A stretch of 64,000 bases of DNA from Micropterix aruncella (GCA_944548615.1 OX155965.1:20495101-20559100); one strand, 5' to 3'. Counted from the first letter of the stretch, positions 47,501 to 58,676 are shown. A program made the numbers and translations. The notes: generated by a model not told the origin, from the sequence alone.

Positions 47501-49722
47501 AGCATTTTAATAAAAACTTGTTTTTAAAAACGTGTGGTTACTATTAACTTATTGAATTTAAGATAGACAACTGTTCCACTCGCGATGATACATGCGGTGG
47601 TCTCTCGACCGAACGGCACGCGGTGCGAACGGTGTTAGTAAAACACGATGTGTTAGCTGATTGACGATTTATTCAAGACTGGTCGGCGAGCGCTTTGCTC
47701 ACCTCACTTACATGTTATTGACAATGGCAATGATTTCTTTTGACTCCGAATGAATTCTCTCGCGTGTGTCAACATTGACTGGCGCGAATATTTGAATCGA
47801 GTACCTGGCGGTTGGTTCAAATATTTTAATGTGACGTAGGCGATACATTACTATAATAAAAAATACTAAATACTTTAAACTAGAAGCGAAAAATTAAAAT
47901 GTTAGCAAATAAATTAAAAGCTTAACCTTTAGTTTGCATGAGGCATACCCCGAAGACCAAATAGTATATCATGGCATCTTGTAAAACATTCAAAAATGAA
48001 GTGTTGGCGAAAATCATTTGTAGCGTAATATCAAACGGAAATTATAATAAATACACCGTAGTATTATAGCTGTAATGTTATATACATACGTCTGGCACAG
48101 TTGACCATATGTAGCATAAGTAATTACACTCGGAGGGTAAAGTGTTTCTTAAGACGCGGTGCGTGAGGTTTCACCTGGATGAAATAACAGGCTGCATGCG
48201 ATATTTATCACATCGTCCTAGGATTTATAGCGTGTCCGTTTGTAAGTCCTCGCCTTACACGTGTTTACCTTTATCGCACTCGGTTTTTATGGTGCAATTA
48301 AACATCACTAGGAGGATATTATTATCATCATAAAAATATCACAATATCATCGTAAAAGCGTTGTGTGTATTTTGTCACCAGTCTCCTATTTGTATTAGTA
48401 ATTAGATAAAAGTAATTGTGAAACAAGTGTTCTACATTATTTGTATATGGATTTGTTTATACATATGACTCTATTTGAATAGTATTAGCATTAAGGGGGA
48501 GGGGGCTGGTTTAGAAGGCCAAAAAAAAAGAATTTTTGGCCTATAAAAATGTCTTTCATGATTTTTTTAACAATTTGATGATGCATATTTTATATCAGTT
48601 TGACTAACATTTGAAAATTTTGTAATATTTTTTGCAATAGTAAATACATCTATTTTGAAGTATTGAATTGCAAATGTTTCAAACGCTGCAGAAATTACGT
48701 TGTCTGTTTGCGCCGGTAATCGCGAGCGTAATTTTTCCTGAGTCAAAAAAGTTAACTAGGATATTTATTTTACATGTGTATTTTCTAGATGAACTAAAGA
48801 ATATAATAAAAACCTAATATTGTTATAATTTTTCAGGGATTATAAAAAATAGAATCGATTTTTGCTCCATAATGTTATGTTTAAATAGTAAAAAAAAGTT
48901 TTTTTTTTTTTTTTTGCATAGATAATAGGGGTCGATATGTCTAATCATTAAATATATTTTTTTCAAACAAAGTTTTTTGGCCTTAAATTTCCATTATAGA
49001 ACAGCAACTTCATATATTATCAGATTGTGTGTGGTAGGTACTTCCACTTGCCTATTTCTAAGTTGAATTTTAGTGTTTTCGCCTCTGTGCGCAACCCAAA
49101 AACCCCGGGACTTCAAAATAAACAACAGTTATTCGGCGTCAACTGACTGTCGGCGAAGTGACGGGGACAAAAAACTACTTTCGCGGCGAGCGCAGTTAAC
49201 TCATGCGAGTAATGAATCCGTCAACTTGGCCGATGCAAACGGCTTTTCGACAAATTTGGGGCCGCTTTCCATAACTAGCGGTTAGGTTGTCGCTTGTCTC
49301 TTTACAATAAGTAAATACAAGATGTAAGCGTCGCGTAGATTTAAGCGCATAAAAGCAATACAAACTGGATGCCCTTTTATAAATGTTCCTTCATAGTAGA
49401 ACACTATTTATTGAAACATTTGTTCTGATTTTTTTGTTCATATAAAAGAAAATTAAATTATCATTCAATTTTCAATTTTGTAGAACAACTCGATCCATCG
49501 AGTAGTTTTTTCATCATCACCGGCGCAGAACAGAAAAATATGGTTTTGAGAAAACCGCGTTTAAAGTATTATTAAATAACAGTAGTAAGTGTTTTTACAT
49601 TTTCAGCAATATGCAACTATCAGCGATTATAGAGGAAAAAGAATTATGAATAGAATTCAACTTTAAGTGAATATATAAAACTTAAACCCTTAACACCCTG
49701 TGGTAACCCTTTTGTTAAACAT
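47501..49722. other. No recognised gene
   Basis: Unassigned. 47570-47720 and 49075-49290 are GC-richer and non-repetitive here; the second contains a 70-codon ORF without family resemblance. They may be host-derived unique sequence. Confidence 0.4.
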
Positions 49723-49736
49723 TTAACCCATTTAGA

Positions 49737-49763
49737 CCTACCGTATCATATGTGATACAGCAA
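49737..49763. promoter_or_regulatory. piggyBac subterminal palindrome, left
   Basis: CTACCGTATCATATGTGATA followed by CAG. Likely a transposase-binding site by position; that function is inference. Confidence 0.55.
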
Positions 49764-50083
49764 AAGCAATAAATTATTCTGAAGTACCCGCAACCGTTTT
49801 TTTGTTTATGTTTATTCTGGGTGTCAAGTGCAAGGTAGGAGTGATCCAAATAAATATCTTTCATTCCTATTTCTATTTTTGTACAGTACATACGTCCATA
49901 GTTTTGTCCATGATTTTATAATCCTTGTTCGAAAATGTCTTCAAACATGTAAAATTCATAATTATCTATAAAATAACTTAGTGTTGTTCTTTTTATAAGC
50001 AGTGTATGTATCATAGAATAAAATATAAAGATAATTTTTTTATTATTTTTTATATTTATGTGTATTTTTTTACTTGAAATCTG

Positions 50084-50110
50084 ATGTATCATATTCGATA
50101 CAGTAGGCCT
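50084..50110. promoter_or_regulatory. piggyBac subterminal palindrome, internal left copy
   Basis: TGTATCATATTCGATACAGT followed by AGGCCTA, related to the copies at 49737 and 51494. Confidence 0.55.
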
Positions 50111-50203
50111 ATGCACATCTAATTATTCCCTTTTTTTGTATTAGGGCTTTGTCTTTGAATTAAATTGTCATGCTGTTAGAGGAGGAAGAAAGGCTATATC
50201 ACA

Positions 50204-51325
50204 CTGCGAGTGTGATATATTTATTCTTCCACCATCAGATGCTCATGCAGATTTGACTGACGAGGACTCGGGAGATGAGGATAATGTTGAAATCAATAAC
50301 CTACCTCCAACTTTACTCAGAGCAGATGCAGAACTCCAGCAAGCAATTGATGTTAACGAATGTTTCGATGAGGGGGCAGAGACAAGCGAGCCACTTCATA
50401 AAATAGTAAAAAAATATAATTGCCAAAAGAAGGACTATATTGAAATAAGTTCCACCTGGAAAACAATGTCCCATATAACTCAAGAAAATCACAGTGTTGA
50501 TGAGGCGATGGTGCCATATTTTGGACAACACGGTTGTACTAAGTATGAAATCGGAGACTATCGCGGTTATTTGACATTATAAATTCAGCTAAAAACGAAT
50601 TTACCGCGTGAATTTTGTAGCACCCGACGTTTCGGCGACGTTGCAGCCGCCGTTGTCCCTGGGATAACGGCGGCTCTTATTTATAACGGTTGTAAGCAAT
50701 TTATACGCGGCAAACCGATAAGACATGGATTCAAGCTTTGGGTGGGTGCAACCTCAAGTGATTAAATCGCAGTGTTCGAACCTTATCAAGGAGCTACTAC
50801 AATTTTGAGCTCAAAGTATTCGGAATTAGGACTCGGCGCCAGCGTCGTTTTGACTTATGCCGATATTCGAACGTCATCTTGGTCAAATTTATCATTTGTT
50901 TATAGATAATTTCTTTACTGGGTTGCCTTCAGCTGCTGAGCTAACAAAAAGAAAGTATCGTATGACAGGGACCATTCGATAAAAGAGTTGGTAAGTGGCC
51001 ATTGCCAGATGCCAAGGAAATAAAAAAGAAAACAGAGGCTGTTATGATTATCGTGTTGTGATGGCATTTGTAAATGGCATGACAATAGCATAGTCTCAGT
51101 TTGCTCCAATGCAATCGGTGTAAACCCACGTACTAACCCTGGTCCAAGTCGACCATCTTCTATTACGATGGATTCAAGATTTGATGACAAAGGCCACTTT
51201 GTGCCAAGCAGCCAACCGGCAAACGCACTCGATGTGGAGTATGCCATAAAGTTAACCCTGCGAGGTGCATCAAGTGTAATCGGATTAGATGTGGAATGTT
51301 TTGTTGGATATCATACAAAAAAATA
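50204..51325 (+). pseudogene. piggyBac transposase pseudogene
   Basis: Readable pieces in order: CDIFILPPSDAHADLTDEDS then GDED (acidic N-terminal segment), NLPPTLLRADAEL, then after an internal deletion VDEAMVPYFGQHGC, a 147-bp insertion, QFIRGKPIRHGFKLWVGATS, VFEPYQGATT, YSELGLGASVVLTYAD, ELTKRKYRMTGTIR, CKWHDNSIVSVCSN. These match the DDE region order of PGBD-type transposases. Stops and frame changes lie near 50760, 50905, 50990 and 51030, so it is dead. The Cys-rich C-terminal end is not seen. Confidence 0.9.
50530..50694 (-). mobile_element. 147-bp hairpin-rich insertion with 9-bp target duplication
   Basis: ACGGTTGTA at 50530-50538 and 50686-50694 flanks 50539-50685. Removing the insert and one repeat restores the piggyBac frame across HGC and QFIRGKP. 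The insert has a perfect 9-bp stem (GCCGCCGTT 50646-50654 with AACGGCGGC 50666-50674). An alternative CGGCG/CGCCG hairpin followed by AAACGTCGG overlaps it. No ORF, no terminal inverted repeats, no poly-A tail. A relative lies at 15241-15362. Confidence 0.85.
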
Positions 51326-51493
51326 GTGTATAAGATTATGTATTAACATTTATTGTACAATTTTCCTTTAGATTTATATACGTATATCCAGTCAAATAAT
51401 TTTAATAGCAAATAAAATATTTTTCACATAATATTTTTCGTTTATATAAATATAAATCATATAAAAATATGATTCGTTTTTGTTCCCATATAA

Positions 51494-51522
51494 GCCTACT
51501 GTATCACATATGATACGGCTTA
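51494..51522. promoter_or_regulatory. piggyBac subterminal palindrome, right
   Basis: AGCCTACTGTATCACATATG followed by ATACGGCT, the inverted counterpart of the left copies. Confidence 0.55.
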
Positions 51523-51884
51523 TTCCTGCCCCCCCAATATACGAATATTTAAATAATATTTTTTTCATACTTGGAGATGTTCTTTTTATCTAATTAAATT
51601 ATTATTTTTATTATTTTTAGAAAAAAATAGTTTCAGGTCTAAATGGGTTAATTAATATTTTAATTTTATATAACAGGGTTTTAGGTAACGGTTAGTTCAA
51701 ATCTTCAACACTAATACCAAAAACCTATCTCAGTGTATTGGTATTAGGTGATACCTTCTGCATAGTACCAATCAGAATAAGATCAATGGCAAAGAGCTTA
51801 TTGAGGACACCTTCGCGATTATTCGCGACCGGCCGTCGATGGCAGTCTATTATTTTCACTACAGAGGGAAAGTATTGTGAACGC

Positions 51885-52545
51885 ACTTCTGTGTATCTGT
51901 GTGTCTGAGTGGGTGTTGGTGTGTATTCCTCCACGATAGCGCCCCAACGCAAAACTGAAATTTGGCTAGCAGTCATCATTTGGTCATGGCATGGGTTGAA
52001 AAGAGTGTTTGATATCAGTCCACCACCCCTGGTGGACTGATATCAACTACTCTTCTCAACCCTTGGCATGAACAAATGATGACTGCTTGTCAAATTTCAG
52101 TTCAATTGGATGAAGCGTTTGGGCGCTATCGTGGAGGAATATACCATACACGCGCCTCCGCGCGCTAGTCATACTTCAATTTCGAAATATCGGATTTGGA
52201 GACTTGAAATTCGGTACAGAAATGCGTCCTTGGTGCGAAACAACATTGTGAAATATTTTTGGTTGGAATATCTCTCAATCAAGGGTCAAAAATAATTTTT
52301 AAATTCCGCCGTATTTAAGAAAATATTACATCATATTGGACAATAGTCATTTTAATACCACATAATTACTACAAAAATACAGCAAGTATACTACATTTGC
52401 GACCATACTACATATCAGGGGCGGTTGGCGATGAGGGTAGAGGGGGGAGTTGTGAGCTGGGGTTTGGCACAGTGGGGGGGGGGGGGGGGGGAGGAGGGAG
52501 AGGGGTTGGTCTTGTCTGCTTTCCGGGGAAGTCTTGGGGTGACCA
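51885..52545 (-). repeat. Repeat family D, minus-strand copy interrupted by an inverted duplication
   Basis: Starting at the GTGTGTATTCCTCCACGATAG tail end, it runs to CAGTCCACCACC at about 52029, then turns back on itself (CTGGTGGACTGATATC to GGGCGCTATCGTGGAGGAAT, about 52031-52140). It continues as a minus copy (CGCTAGTCATACTTCAATTT to GTCTTGGGGTGACC, about 52160-52545). It includes a run of about 18 G near 52475. Confidence 0.7.
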
Positions 52546-52645
52546 TTTTTTTCTATAATTAGTGCTTACGCCTTTTACATCAATATGGCGTTATAGCTGG
52601 AATCGCAGTGTCACAACGCGTAATAATTTCTTTTTAACGTATATA

Positions 52646-52966
52646 TTGGGCTGGATTGCATTTTTCGTGAGCTAAAATCGGACGTTAGTTCATGGGAACG
52701 AGACAGAGCAGTACGTCAGAGCAGAATGTGAAATGAACGGTTGCAACTTTTCCGCATTAAAACTACCCTTCGCAGATAAAGTAGCTAAATTTAACACCGC
52801 ACGAAATGTGTTCAAACTTATTAGGGCGTCTATAAGTTCGACAGGCAGTTTTGGTGCGGGAAAATCGACGACAGTCTTTTTTATTTTCCGTTCTAACGTA
52901 TTGCTCTGTCTCGTTCGGTTGAACTAAGTTCCTATTTTAGTTCACAAAGAAACGCAATCGGGCCCA
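52646..52966 (+). mobile_element. MITE family M1, copy 4
   Basis: Ends TTGGGCTGGATTGCATTTTT and AAAGAAACGCAATCGGGCCC. It has AACACCGCACGAAATGTG in the middle and shares the orientation of the 29-kb copy, but lacks the palindromic insertion. Confidence 0.85.
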
Positions 52967-53056
52967 TTATTTCTTCTTAATGTTTAAATCTCATTTTTAT
53001 CGATATACAATAAATCGTTAGTGTCGCTGATGAAGAAAACGGATACCTAATCTATA

Positions 53057-53346
53057 CGATCAAGCATGCTTGTCAAGCATCGCGTCGCGGGCTGGGAAGG
53101 GATCGTAAACCGCAGGAAATATGCAAATATTTTTTAAAAATATTTACCAAAAATACCTTATTTTGTAGTTTATATCACTGAGTCACGTTAATTAGACGTC
53201 ATTGATTGATGAATGACGTGACTTTCAGTTATAAAACTTCAAAATTAGGCATTTTTGGTTAATATAAAAAAAATATTTGCATATTTCCTGTATTTTACGA
53301 TCCCCTCCCAGCCCGCGACGCGATGCTTGACAAAGACGCTTGATCG
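53057..53346. mobile_element. Foldback MITE with ~135-bp inverted repeats (290 bp)
   Basis: CGATCAAGCATGCTTGTCAA and the complement of TTGACAAAGACGCTTGATCG form the ends. The pairing continues through GCATCGCGTCGCGGGCTGGG, GGGATCGTAAA and AGGAAATATGCAAATATTTT into the centre near 53205. A TCTA lies outside each end (53051-53054 and 53347-53350), which may be a target duplication. Single copy in the window, no ORF. Confidence 0.85.
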
Positions 53347-53914
53347 TCTAGAGAGCCCATAACTTACATTATGAACTGAAAATAAAATAAAATATTACCC
53401 TTTACGACCAAATAAAATTCCCTTGCATTTATTTGGCGTTGTCATCGCCCTCACCTAAACGGATTAGTGCGACCGATTGATCGGCAGTAATGACAGCGCA
53501 GCCAGCGATATTTACGCGTATTATTCGAGGGGACGAAATAAGGGGATGCATTCTGGGAACATTTGCAACCATGTCATTTATGAATCATGCCGGCTTATGC
53601 CGATGATTGCCACATCCATCACAGAATCTCCTGCGTGGAACAATGATAATGGGAATTTAGTGTACCTATAACTATGATAGAGGGAGGGCGATAAATCCTT
53701 ATTTCCTTTCTTGTATTCATGATAGCTGCTTGTTATGTAATTTTATTTTCTGTTTTTTTTATTTATTTATTTTTAACAATCGTATGATATAAAGTAATCG
53801 TTTAGTAGAAATACTACAAATAAAACGTAAAAGCAAGAAGTTCAGTATTGTATAAGTTTAAAATAATAATGAAAGACAAATATTACTATCCAACATTAAA
53901 CAAAAGAGAAAAAA
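53347..53914. other. No recognised feature
   Basis: The 64-codon ORF at 53477 shows no motif. Confidence 0.4.
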
Positions 53915-54244
53915 TCGTTTGTGTCACCCCGACTTCCCCGGCAAACAGACACCCCCCCCCCCCCCCCTCCGCCACGCTAACAATCCCAACCCATCTTCCT
54001 TCATATCATACTCCCCTTGTCCGCGCCTTAGTGGTTGTGTCAATTAATTATTATAATGCAAATGTATTACATATATATATATGTAGTATATTTATAGTTT
54101 TGTAATAATCCGTGCTAATAAATGGGCTATTTTCCTATATGATGTACCTAGTATTTTCTTATATATGAAAGAATTAAAAATATATTTGTGTCGCTTGTGC
54201 AGAGATATTCTGTGTACCAAATTTCTGTTTATTTTATGTAATTA

Positions 54245-55017
54245 CTAGCTGACCCGGCAAACTTCGTACCGCCTAACGGTCAATGAATGTCGTGTTACAG
54301 ATTAGCTAAATTTAATTTATGATTTTATGGAAGTAATACAATGAATACAAAATAAATATTAAGTTCACTACTTTCTTAAGATAACTAGCTACGCCCCGCG
54401 GTTTCACCCGCGTGGTGATGGAAAATTGTAATAATGATGATAGAAAACTATATATCTTTATAAATTATAGCCTATGTATTATTCTGATGTGTAAGCTATA
54501 ATATTGTAAAGTTTCATCAAAATCCATTCAGTAGTTTTTGAGTGAAAGAGTAAAAAATATCCATACATACATTCTTACAAACTTTCGCATTTATAATAGT
54601 AGTAGGATAACACAAAAAGATATATAAAAGTACAAAATTTAAGTAAGTATATCAATCGCGTGTCAGCATGACAAGATTGAATTAAACTATGTAATAATTG
54701 TGGTCCGAATATTGTGGATATATCTTGTCGATTCGAAATCTTTATTTAAATACTTTCTTTAATTTGAGGAGAGAGTTTACCTTATCGACGGGATGAACAT
54801 TAAATGTTTGACAGTTACGAAACCCATGAACATTTTGTATGGGAAAATGAATTTTCTGTTATTTTATTGTTTCGTTAATTTTCCAATATTTTTAATAGTT
54901 ATTCTGCTATTCGGGACGGAGACAAATACAACCAATCAAAAACCATGAAAATCGGTCCAGCCGTTCTCGAGTTATGAGTGTTCGTCCAAACCTGACTTTG
55001 TTTTATATATTTATATC
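54245..55017 (-). repeat. Dispersed repeat family H2, copy 2, inside repeat D
   Basis: Begins CTAGCTGACCCGGCAAACTT and ends near TTTGTTTTATATATTTATAT. TGTAATTA is found directly on both sides (54237-54244 and 55018-55025), suggesting an 8-bp target duplication. It is matched to 10244-10825 and interrupted at 54385-54607. Confidence 0.7.
54385..54607 (-). mobile_element. Helitron-like element nested in H2
   Basis: On the minus strand it runs from TCCTACTACTATTATAAATG to GGGGCGTAGCTAG. The host flanks are A and T, and closing the site gives a sequence that fits copy 1 of H2 at 10375-10395 in length with one base difference. Same family as 19121-19346. Confidence 0.8.
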
Positions 55018-55610
55018 TGTAATTATCAACGACGCATCTGTGTCCGAATTTCAAGCCTTTATGTCCAATATTTTGAGATAGAATTATGATTAGCGAGCCG
55101 AGTTGAACCACAATCTTTTCAACTCATGCCATGTAATATTTTCTTAAATATGGTGGACTTTAAATATTATTTGCGTCGCTTGTAAACGAGATATACCAAC
55201 CAAATTTTACAACGTCGTTTCGGTCCAAAAAGGCACCCGTGTCCGAATTTCAAGAGTTTAAGTCCAATATTTCGAGATTGAATTATTTATGATTAGCGAG
55301 CCTAGTGGACCGTTTTAAACCGCAACTTTTCAACTCTTGTCATGTCGTATTTTCTTATATATGTTGGAATTTACATATTATTTGCGTTGCTTGTAGACGA
55401 GATATACCAACCAAATTTTACAAGGTGGTTTCGGTCCAACAAGGCATCTGTGTACCGAATTCTAAGTCTCTAACTGCATTATTTTGACATTAAAGCATGA
55501 CTCATGACGAGATTGAAGTATGAAGCGTGCCCTCTGGCAGACCGATTTCAACCATGATCAAATGATCCATGCATGCCCAATTTCCAGCTCAATCAAATTC
55601 AAATTCAAAT

Positions 55611-56300
55611 GTTTCAAATTCACATTCTTTATTTATTAAAAATCATGGATACAGATACATATTAAATAAACCTGACCTAACTGGATCGCACGAGACGTCC
55701 TCACTAAGGTAGATTCAGATACTTATGATTAAATACTGACTAATAATGATTAAATAATACATTGCAGAATGCCGTGAAATGATTTTAAAATATTCGCAAA
55801 ATCTAGAATCACACAGATAGGTAAACTAATACTAGCATTTAAAACTATCAATTACAATAAAAATATTTATGGAAATAAAATAAAATAAAATAATACAAAA
55901 CAAACAAGTACGGCACTGGCAGCCCAAGGTCCATTAAGATTAGGTGGTAGTGAAAGAGGTTGTAATATTTCTTTGCCTTCAAAAAACGTTTTTTTTTGTA
56001 CATGAGTTTTTGGTTCAAAAAGGTCCCCAGGAAATACTGAAGCTGAGAGTTAAGGAAATGGAAGATATTCAGGAATGATATATTGTATAATATCATATCC
56101 GTACAGAAACCGCCTTTGATAAAAACACTGAATAATTTTATTTGGTATCGAATGGAGTTAAAATTATATTGGCTATTGCTTCAAGTAATTGAACATAGGT
56201 ATGTAAGATTTGGGATATTCATAAATATTCTATTGATATCGATCTCAGCTCTATGACTAGGTCCAAATATAACTGTTTAAATTTCATCTTAAGTAAAACG
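55611..56300 (-). other. Possible LINE 3' end with (TTTGAA)n-type tail
   Basis: AATTCAAATTCAAATGTTTC at the start, then ACATTCTTTATTTATTAAA, resembles the reversed 3' tail and UTR of a jockey-type LINE. Beyond it no RT motif is convincing, and the 82-codon minus ORF is AT-biased. Confidence 0.3.
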
Positions 56301-56809
56301 TTGAATACGTACTCTACCTTTCTGTATCAAATATTTATCTGCAAATATCTGTAAATATCTGCAAATATCTGTCTGAAAATACCATGTAAATATCTATCCA
56401 TTTTAATCAATCAATCAAAAGATTTTATTCGACGTATATATATTGTGTACATATTGTGATCATTAAAAAACAATAATAGTATATTGCATAACCATCCTGC
56501 CATAGTTCCCAAATACGCGAAAAAAGTTTCCGGAGGGGTTCCTATTTTTTTCGGCGATTGTACGAAATCAACTGAATTCGCTTTGCGGCATATTAATCGA
56601 TGCCTGCATTCAAACTTCCTAATAAGAAGGCCCCCCTAAATGGAAACGGTTAAGAAAGGCATTTACCATTTCACTTTCCCGGCCGATTAACTGACAAAAA
56701 GGAAAGTATTGTGAACGCGCATTTTTTTTTCTAGACGAAGCCGGAAATATCGATTATGAGCCCCTCTGAGATGATTTAGTTTATTTCCAGATTGAAGTAT
56801 GCCTGTGTA
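56301..56809. other. No recognised feature
   Basis: Contains repeated CAAATATCTGTAAATATCTG words at 56340-56375. Confidence 0.4.
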
Positions 56810-57310
56810 ACTGTGTGTGTGTGTGGTACTCGTATTCGTCCTCGATAGCGCCCAAACGCTTTATCTGATTGAGCTGAAGTATGGCATGCAGGCATCATTA
56901 TGTCATGGCAAGAGTTGAACAGTCCACCAGAGGACCAGCTAGTCATATTTCCATCTGGAAATGTTGCAGTTAGAGACTTGAAATTTGGTACCGAGATGCC
57001 TTGTTGGACCGAAATGACGTTGTGAAATTTCGGTTGGAATATCTCGTATTACACGCGATTCAAAAAAATGTAAATACCGCTTTATTTTTAAAAAAAACTA
57101 CGTCATTTTGCAAAAATACCATAGAAATATTACCAAATAATAAAAAACACTACGTTTGCTATCATAGTCACTTGACACAATCACTATCGGGTAGAAAGGG
57201 GGAGTTGGCAGGGTCGGGTGGGATCAGGTAGGGGTATGGGGGGTGGAGGGGGAAGTGAGGGGTTTGTCGCGGGGGAGAAGGTCTGCTGCCGGGAAAGTCA
57301 TTTTGTCGAA
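56810..57310 (-). repeat. Repeat family D, minus-strand copy
   Basis: From GTGTGTGTGTGGTACTCG through CGATAGCGCCCAAACGC, GTCATGGCAAGAGTTGAAC, GAGACTTGAAATTTGGTACC and CCTTGTTGGACCGAAATGAC to the G-rich tract and CTGCCGGGAAAGTC. Landmarks are in the reverse order of the 25-kb copy. Confidence 0.75.
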
Positions 57311-57429
57311 CCTAATGTTGTCGAAAAATATCCTCAAGTCTAAATACTGTGCATGACGTTTTAAATTTTAAAATATAGCAATAACATGAAGTTGATCAAA
57401 AATAGGTGGCAGGAATATATATTATAGAA

Positions 57430-57600
57430 AAAAAATCGGATTCTTCAATAAGTTCTACCCATCGGCATGAAGAAAACAATGAAAACAGAAAGTTGGTTGT
57501 TAAGTCCCAAACCAAAATGACGAACCAGCCGGTAATCGAACCCGGTAGCATAAAATGTAAGATCAGGTGACCTAACCACTGTGGTACCGGGCCGTGTGCT
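57430..57600 (-). repeat. tRNA-derived SINE
   Basis: On the minus strand a tRNA-like head has an A-box-like ACCACAGTGGTTAGG (57571-57585) and a B-box-like GGTTCGATTACC (57531-57542), spaced as in a tRNA gene. It is followed by a non-tRNA body ending in a T-rich stretch. Acceptor-stem pairing is poor, so it is not a functional tRNA gene. Confidence 0.65.
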
Positions 57601-57642
57601 AGAGTTCAGCACCTGATGTTAGAATAGTCTATATGGCAACGC

Positions 57643-57845
57643 TGTAAAAAGTCTAGAGGTGCCTATTTGGATCTCTCAGGGACAAATAGGAAAAATGACG
57701 AAAACATTTTACATCCGCAATCGTCGTGGTTTCATGACGCATGATTAGGTCGATTGCGGCGCTCGCGTATTAAGCGGGGGATGTGTCGTCGGCAGGATAT
57801 TAAGCCCTACGTGGCAAAATATCAGGGCGATATTAAATCTCTATC
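57643..57845 (+). repeat. 205-bp direct repeat, left copy
   Basis: CTGTAAAAAGTCTAGAGGTG through GACGCATGATTAGGTCGAT to TCAGGGCGATATTAAAT matches 58677-58880 with scattered differences. The two copies bracket a 664-bp-family element. Confidence 0.8.
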
Positions 57846-57971
57846 GTTTTTCGTTTGGGATTTAAACGTGGAATGACAAAGTAATAAAGATATGACGTCA
57901 TCTCGTAAAAGACATTTTCTCAACCGATTCAAAAATGGACCCCCAGATGAGCGAAGTACCCTTATGGGAAG

Positions 57972-58603
57972 TTTTAACGATTAGTCGTTCTGTCTCCCTG
58001 AGGTGAGTGCAAAAGACTTGGACAAAAAAACAGTCCACCATCAACCTCCGCCACATGCCCGAAAGAGGCCAACGCCTTAACCGCGAGATAGCCAGGAGTG
58101 TTACCTAGCGGGCTTACACTCACGCCCTTACTCAAATTACGACCAGATTACTCCAGTCTCTCGATTGGTTCCGAGTTCGAGGTCGCTTGCGCGGTCCTCT
58201 CGCTTACGAAGCGGTGAAACGGTGTGTACCGAATCTATCGCGGATCACGGCATCCTTTACCCGACTGTTCACCCACGATCGGGTAGCCGATGGTCGTTTC
58301 AAGAGCAGTCGCCGTAAGGTCCGCGACCACCCCCGCTCTATAGGAAACAGTACCTACTGCTTCCAGACTCCCCCGACTGTTAGTCAGAGTGCGCAATCGC
58401 TTGGCTTATGCTCCACGGTGCGCAGACCGTCTAGGAGCGCCAGAAGGTTGATTCCCAGGGGAAACTAACCATAAGGCCAGAGACCTACCCAGGCTCGCAC
58501 ATCATGCGTGGAGGCCGTCGGATAGGTGTTGACCTTTGAGTGTGACCAACCCTGAACAGAATGGGTCGTCGTGGCCAACTCAGCAAGGGACCATTAGCTC
58601 CCG
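57972..58603 (+). repeat. 664-bp non-coding family, copy II
   Basis: Collinear with copies I and III; starts near TTATGGGAAGTTTTAACGAT and ends GCAAGGGACCATTAGCTCCC. A 3-base insertion in GGAAACAGTACCTACTGC breaks the frame seen in copy I, which argues against coding. Confidence 0.85.
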
Positions 58604-58676
58604 AACTATTTATAACCCTTATAGCCAGTGTTATAAATAGTTATCGCCTAGATGTATGTATGTATATCTTGCTATG

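Larger units (their letters stand above)
49723..51651 (+). mobile_element. piggyBac element, decayed, with both ends
   Basis: TTAA at 49723-49726 and 51648-51651. The 13-bp terminal inverted repeat CCCATTTAGACCT starts at 49727, and its complement AGGTCTAAATGGG ends at 51647. The TTAA target and a CCC start are piggyBac features. The element is about 1.92 kb and encloses a broken transposase. A palindromic word (CTACTGTATCAyATrTGATACGG) occurs near both ends and once internally. Confidence 0.92.
53915..55610 (+). repeat. Repeat family D copy, split by a nested insertion and with an internal tandem duplication
   Basis: The first part (53915-54244) carries GTGTCACCCCGACTTCCCC and the C-rich tract. 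The second part (about 55018-55610) resumes with GCATCTGTGTCCGAATTTC. The second part contains a ~210-bp tandem duplication (TTTTCAACTC...AAATTTTACAACG repeats at about 55116 and 55326). The middle is family H2 (54245-55017), itself split by a Helitron-like element. Confidence 0.7.

Noticed and set aside
54245..55017. Family H2 as a Helitron because of its CTAG terminus
   Set aside because: The 8-bp TGTAATTA on both sides does not fit Helitron insertion, and no TC start is visible at the other end of this copy; left unclassified.
57520..57600. Possible functional tRNA gene on the minus strand
   Set aside because: A- and B-box-like words are present but the acceptor stem does not pair well; a tRNA-derived SINE is the better reading.
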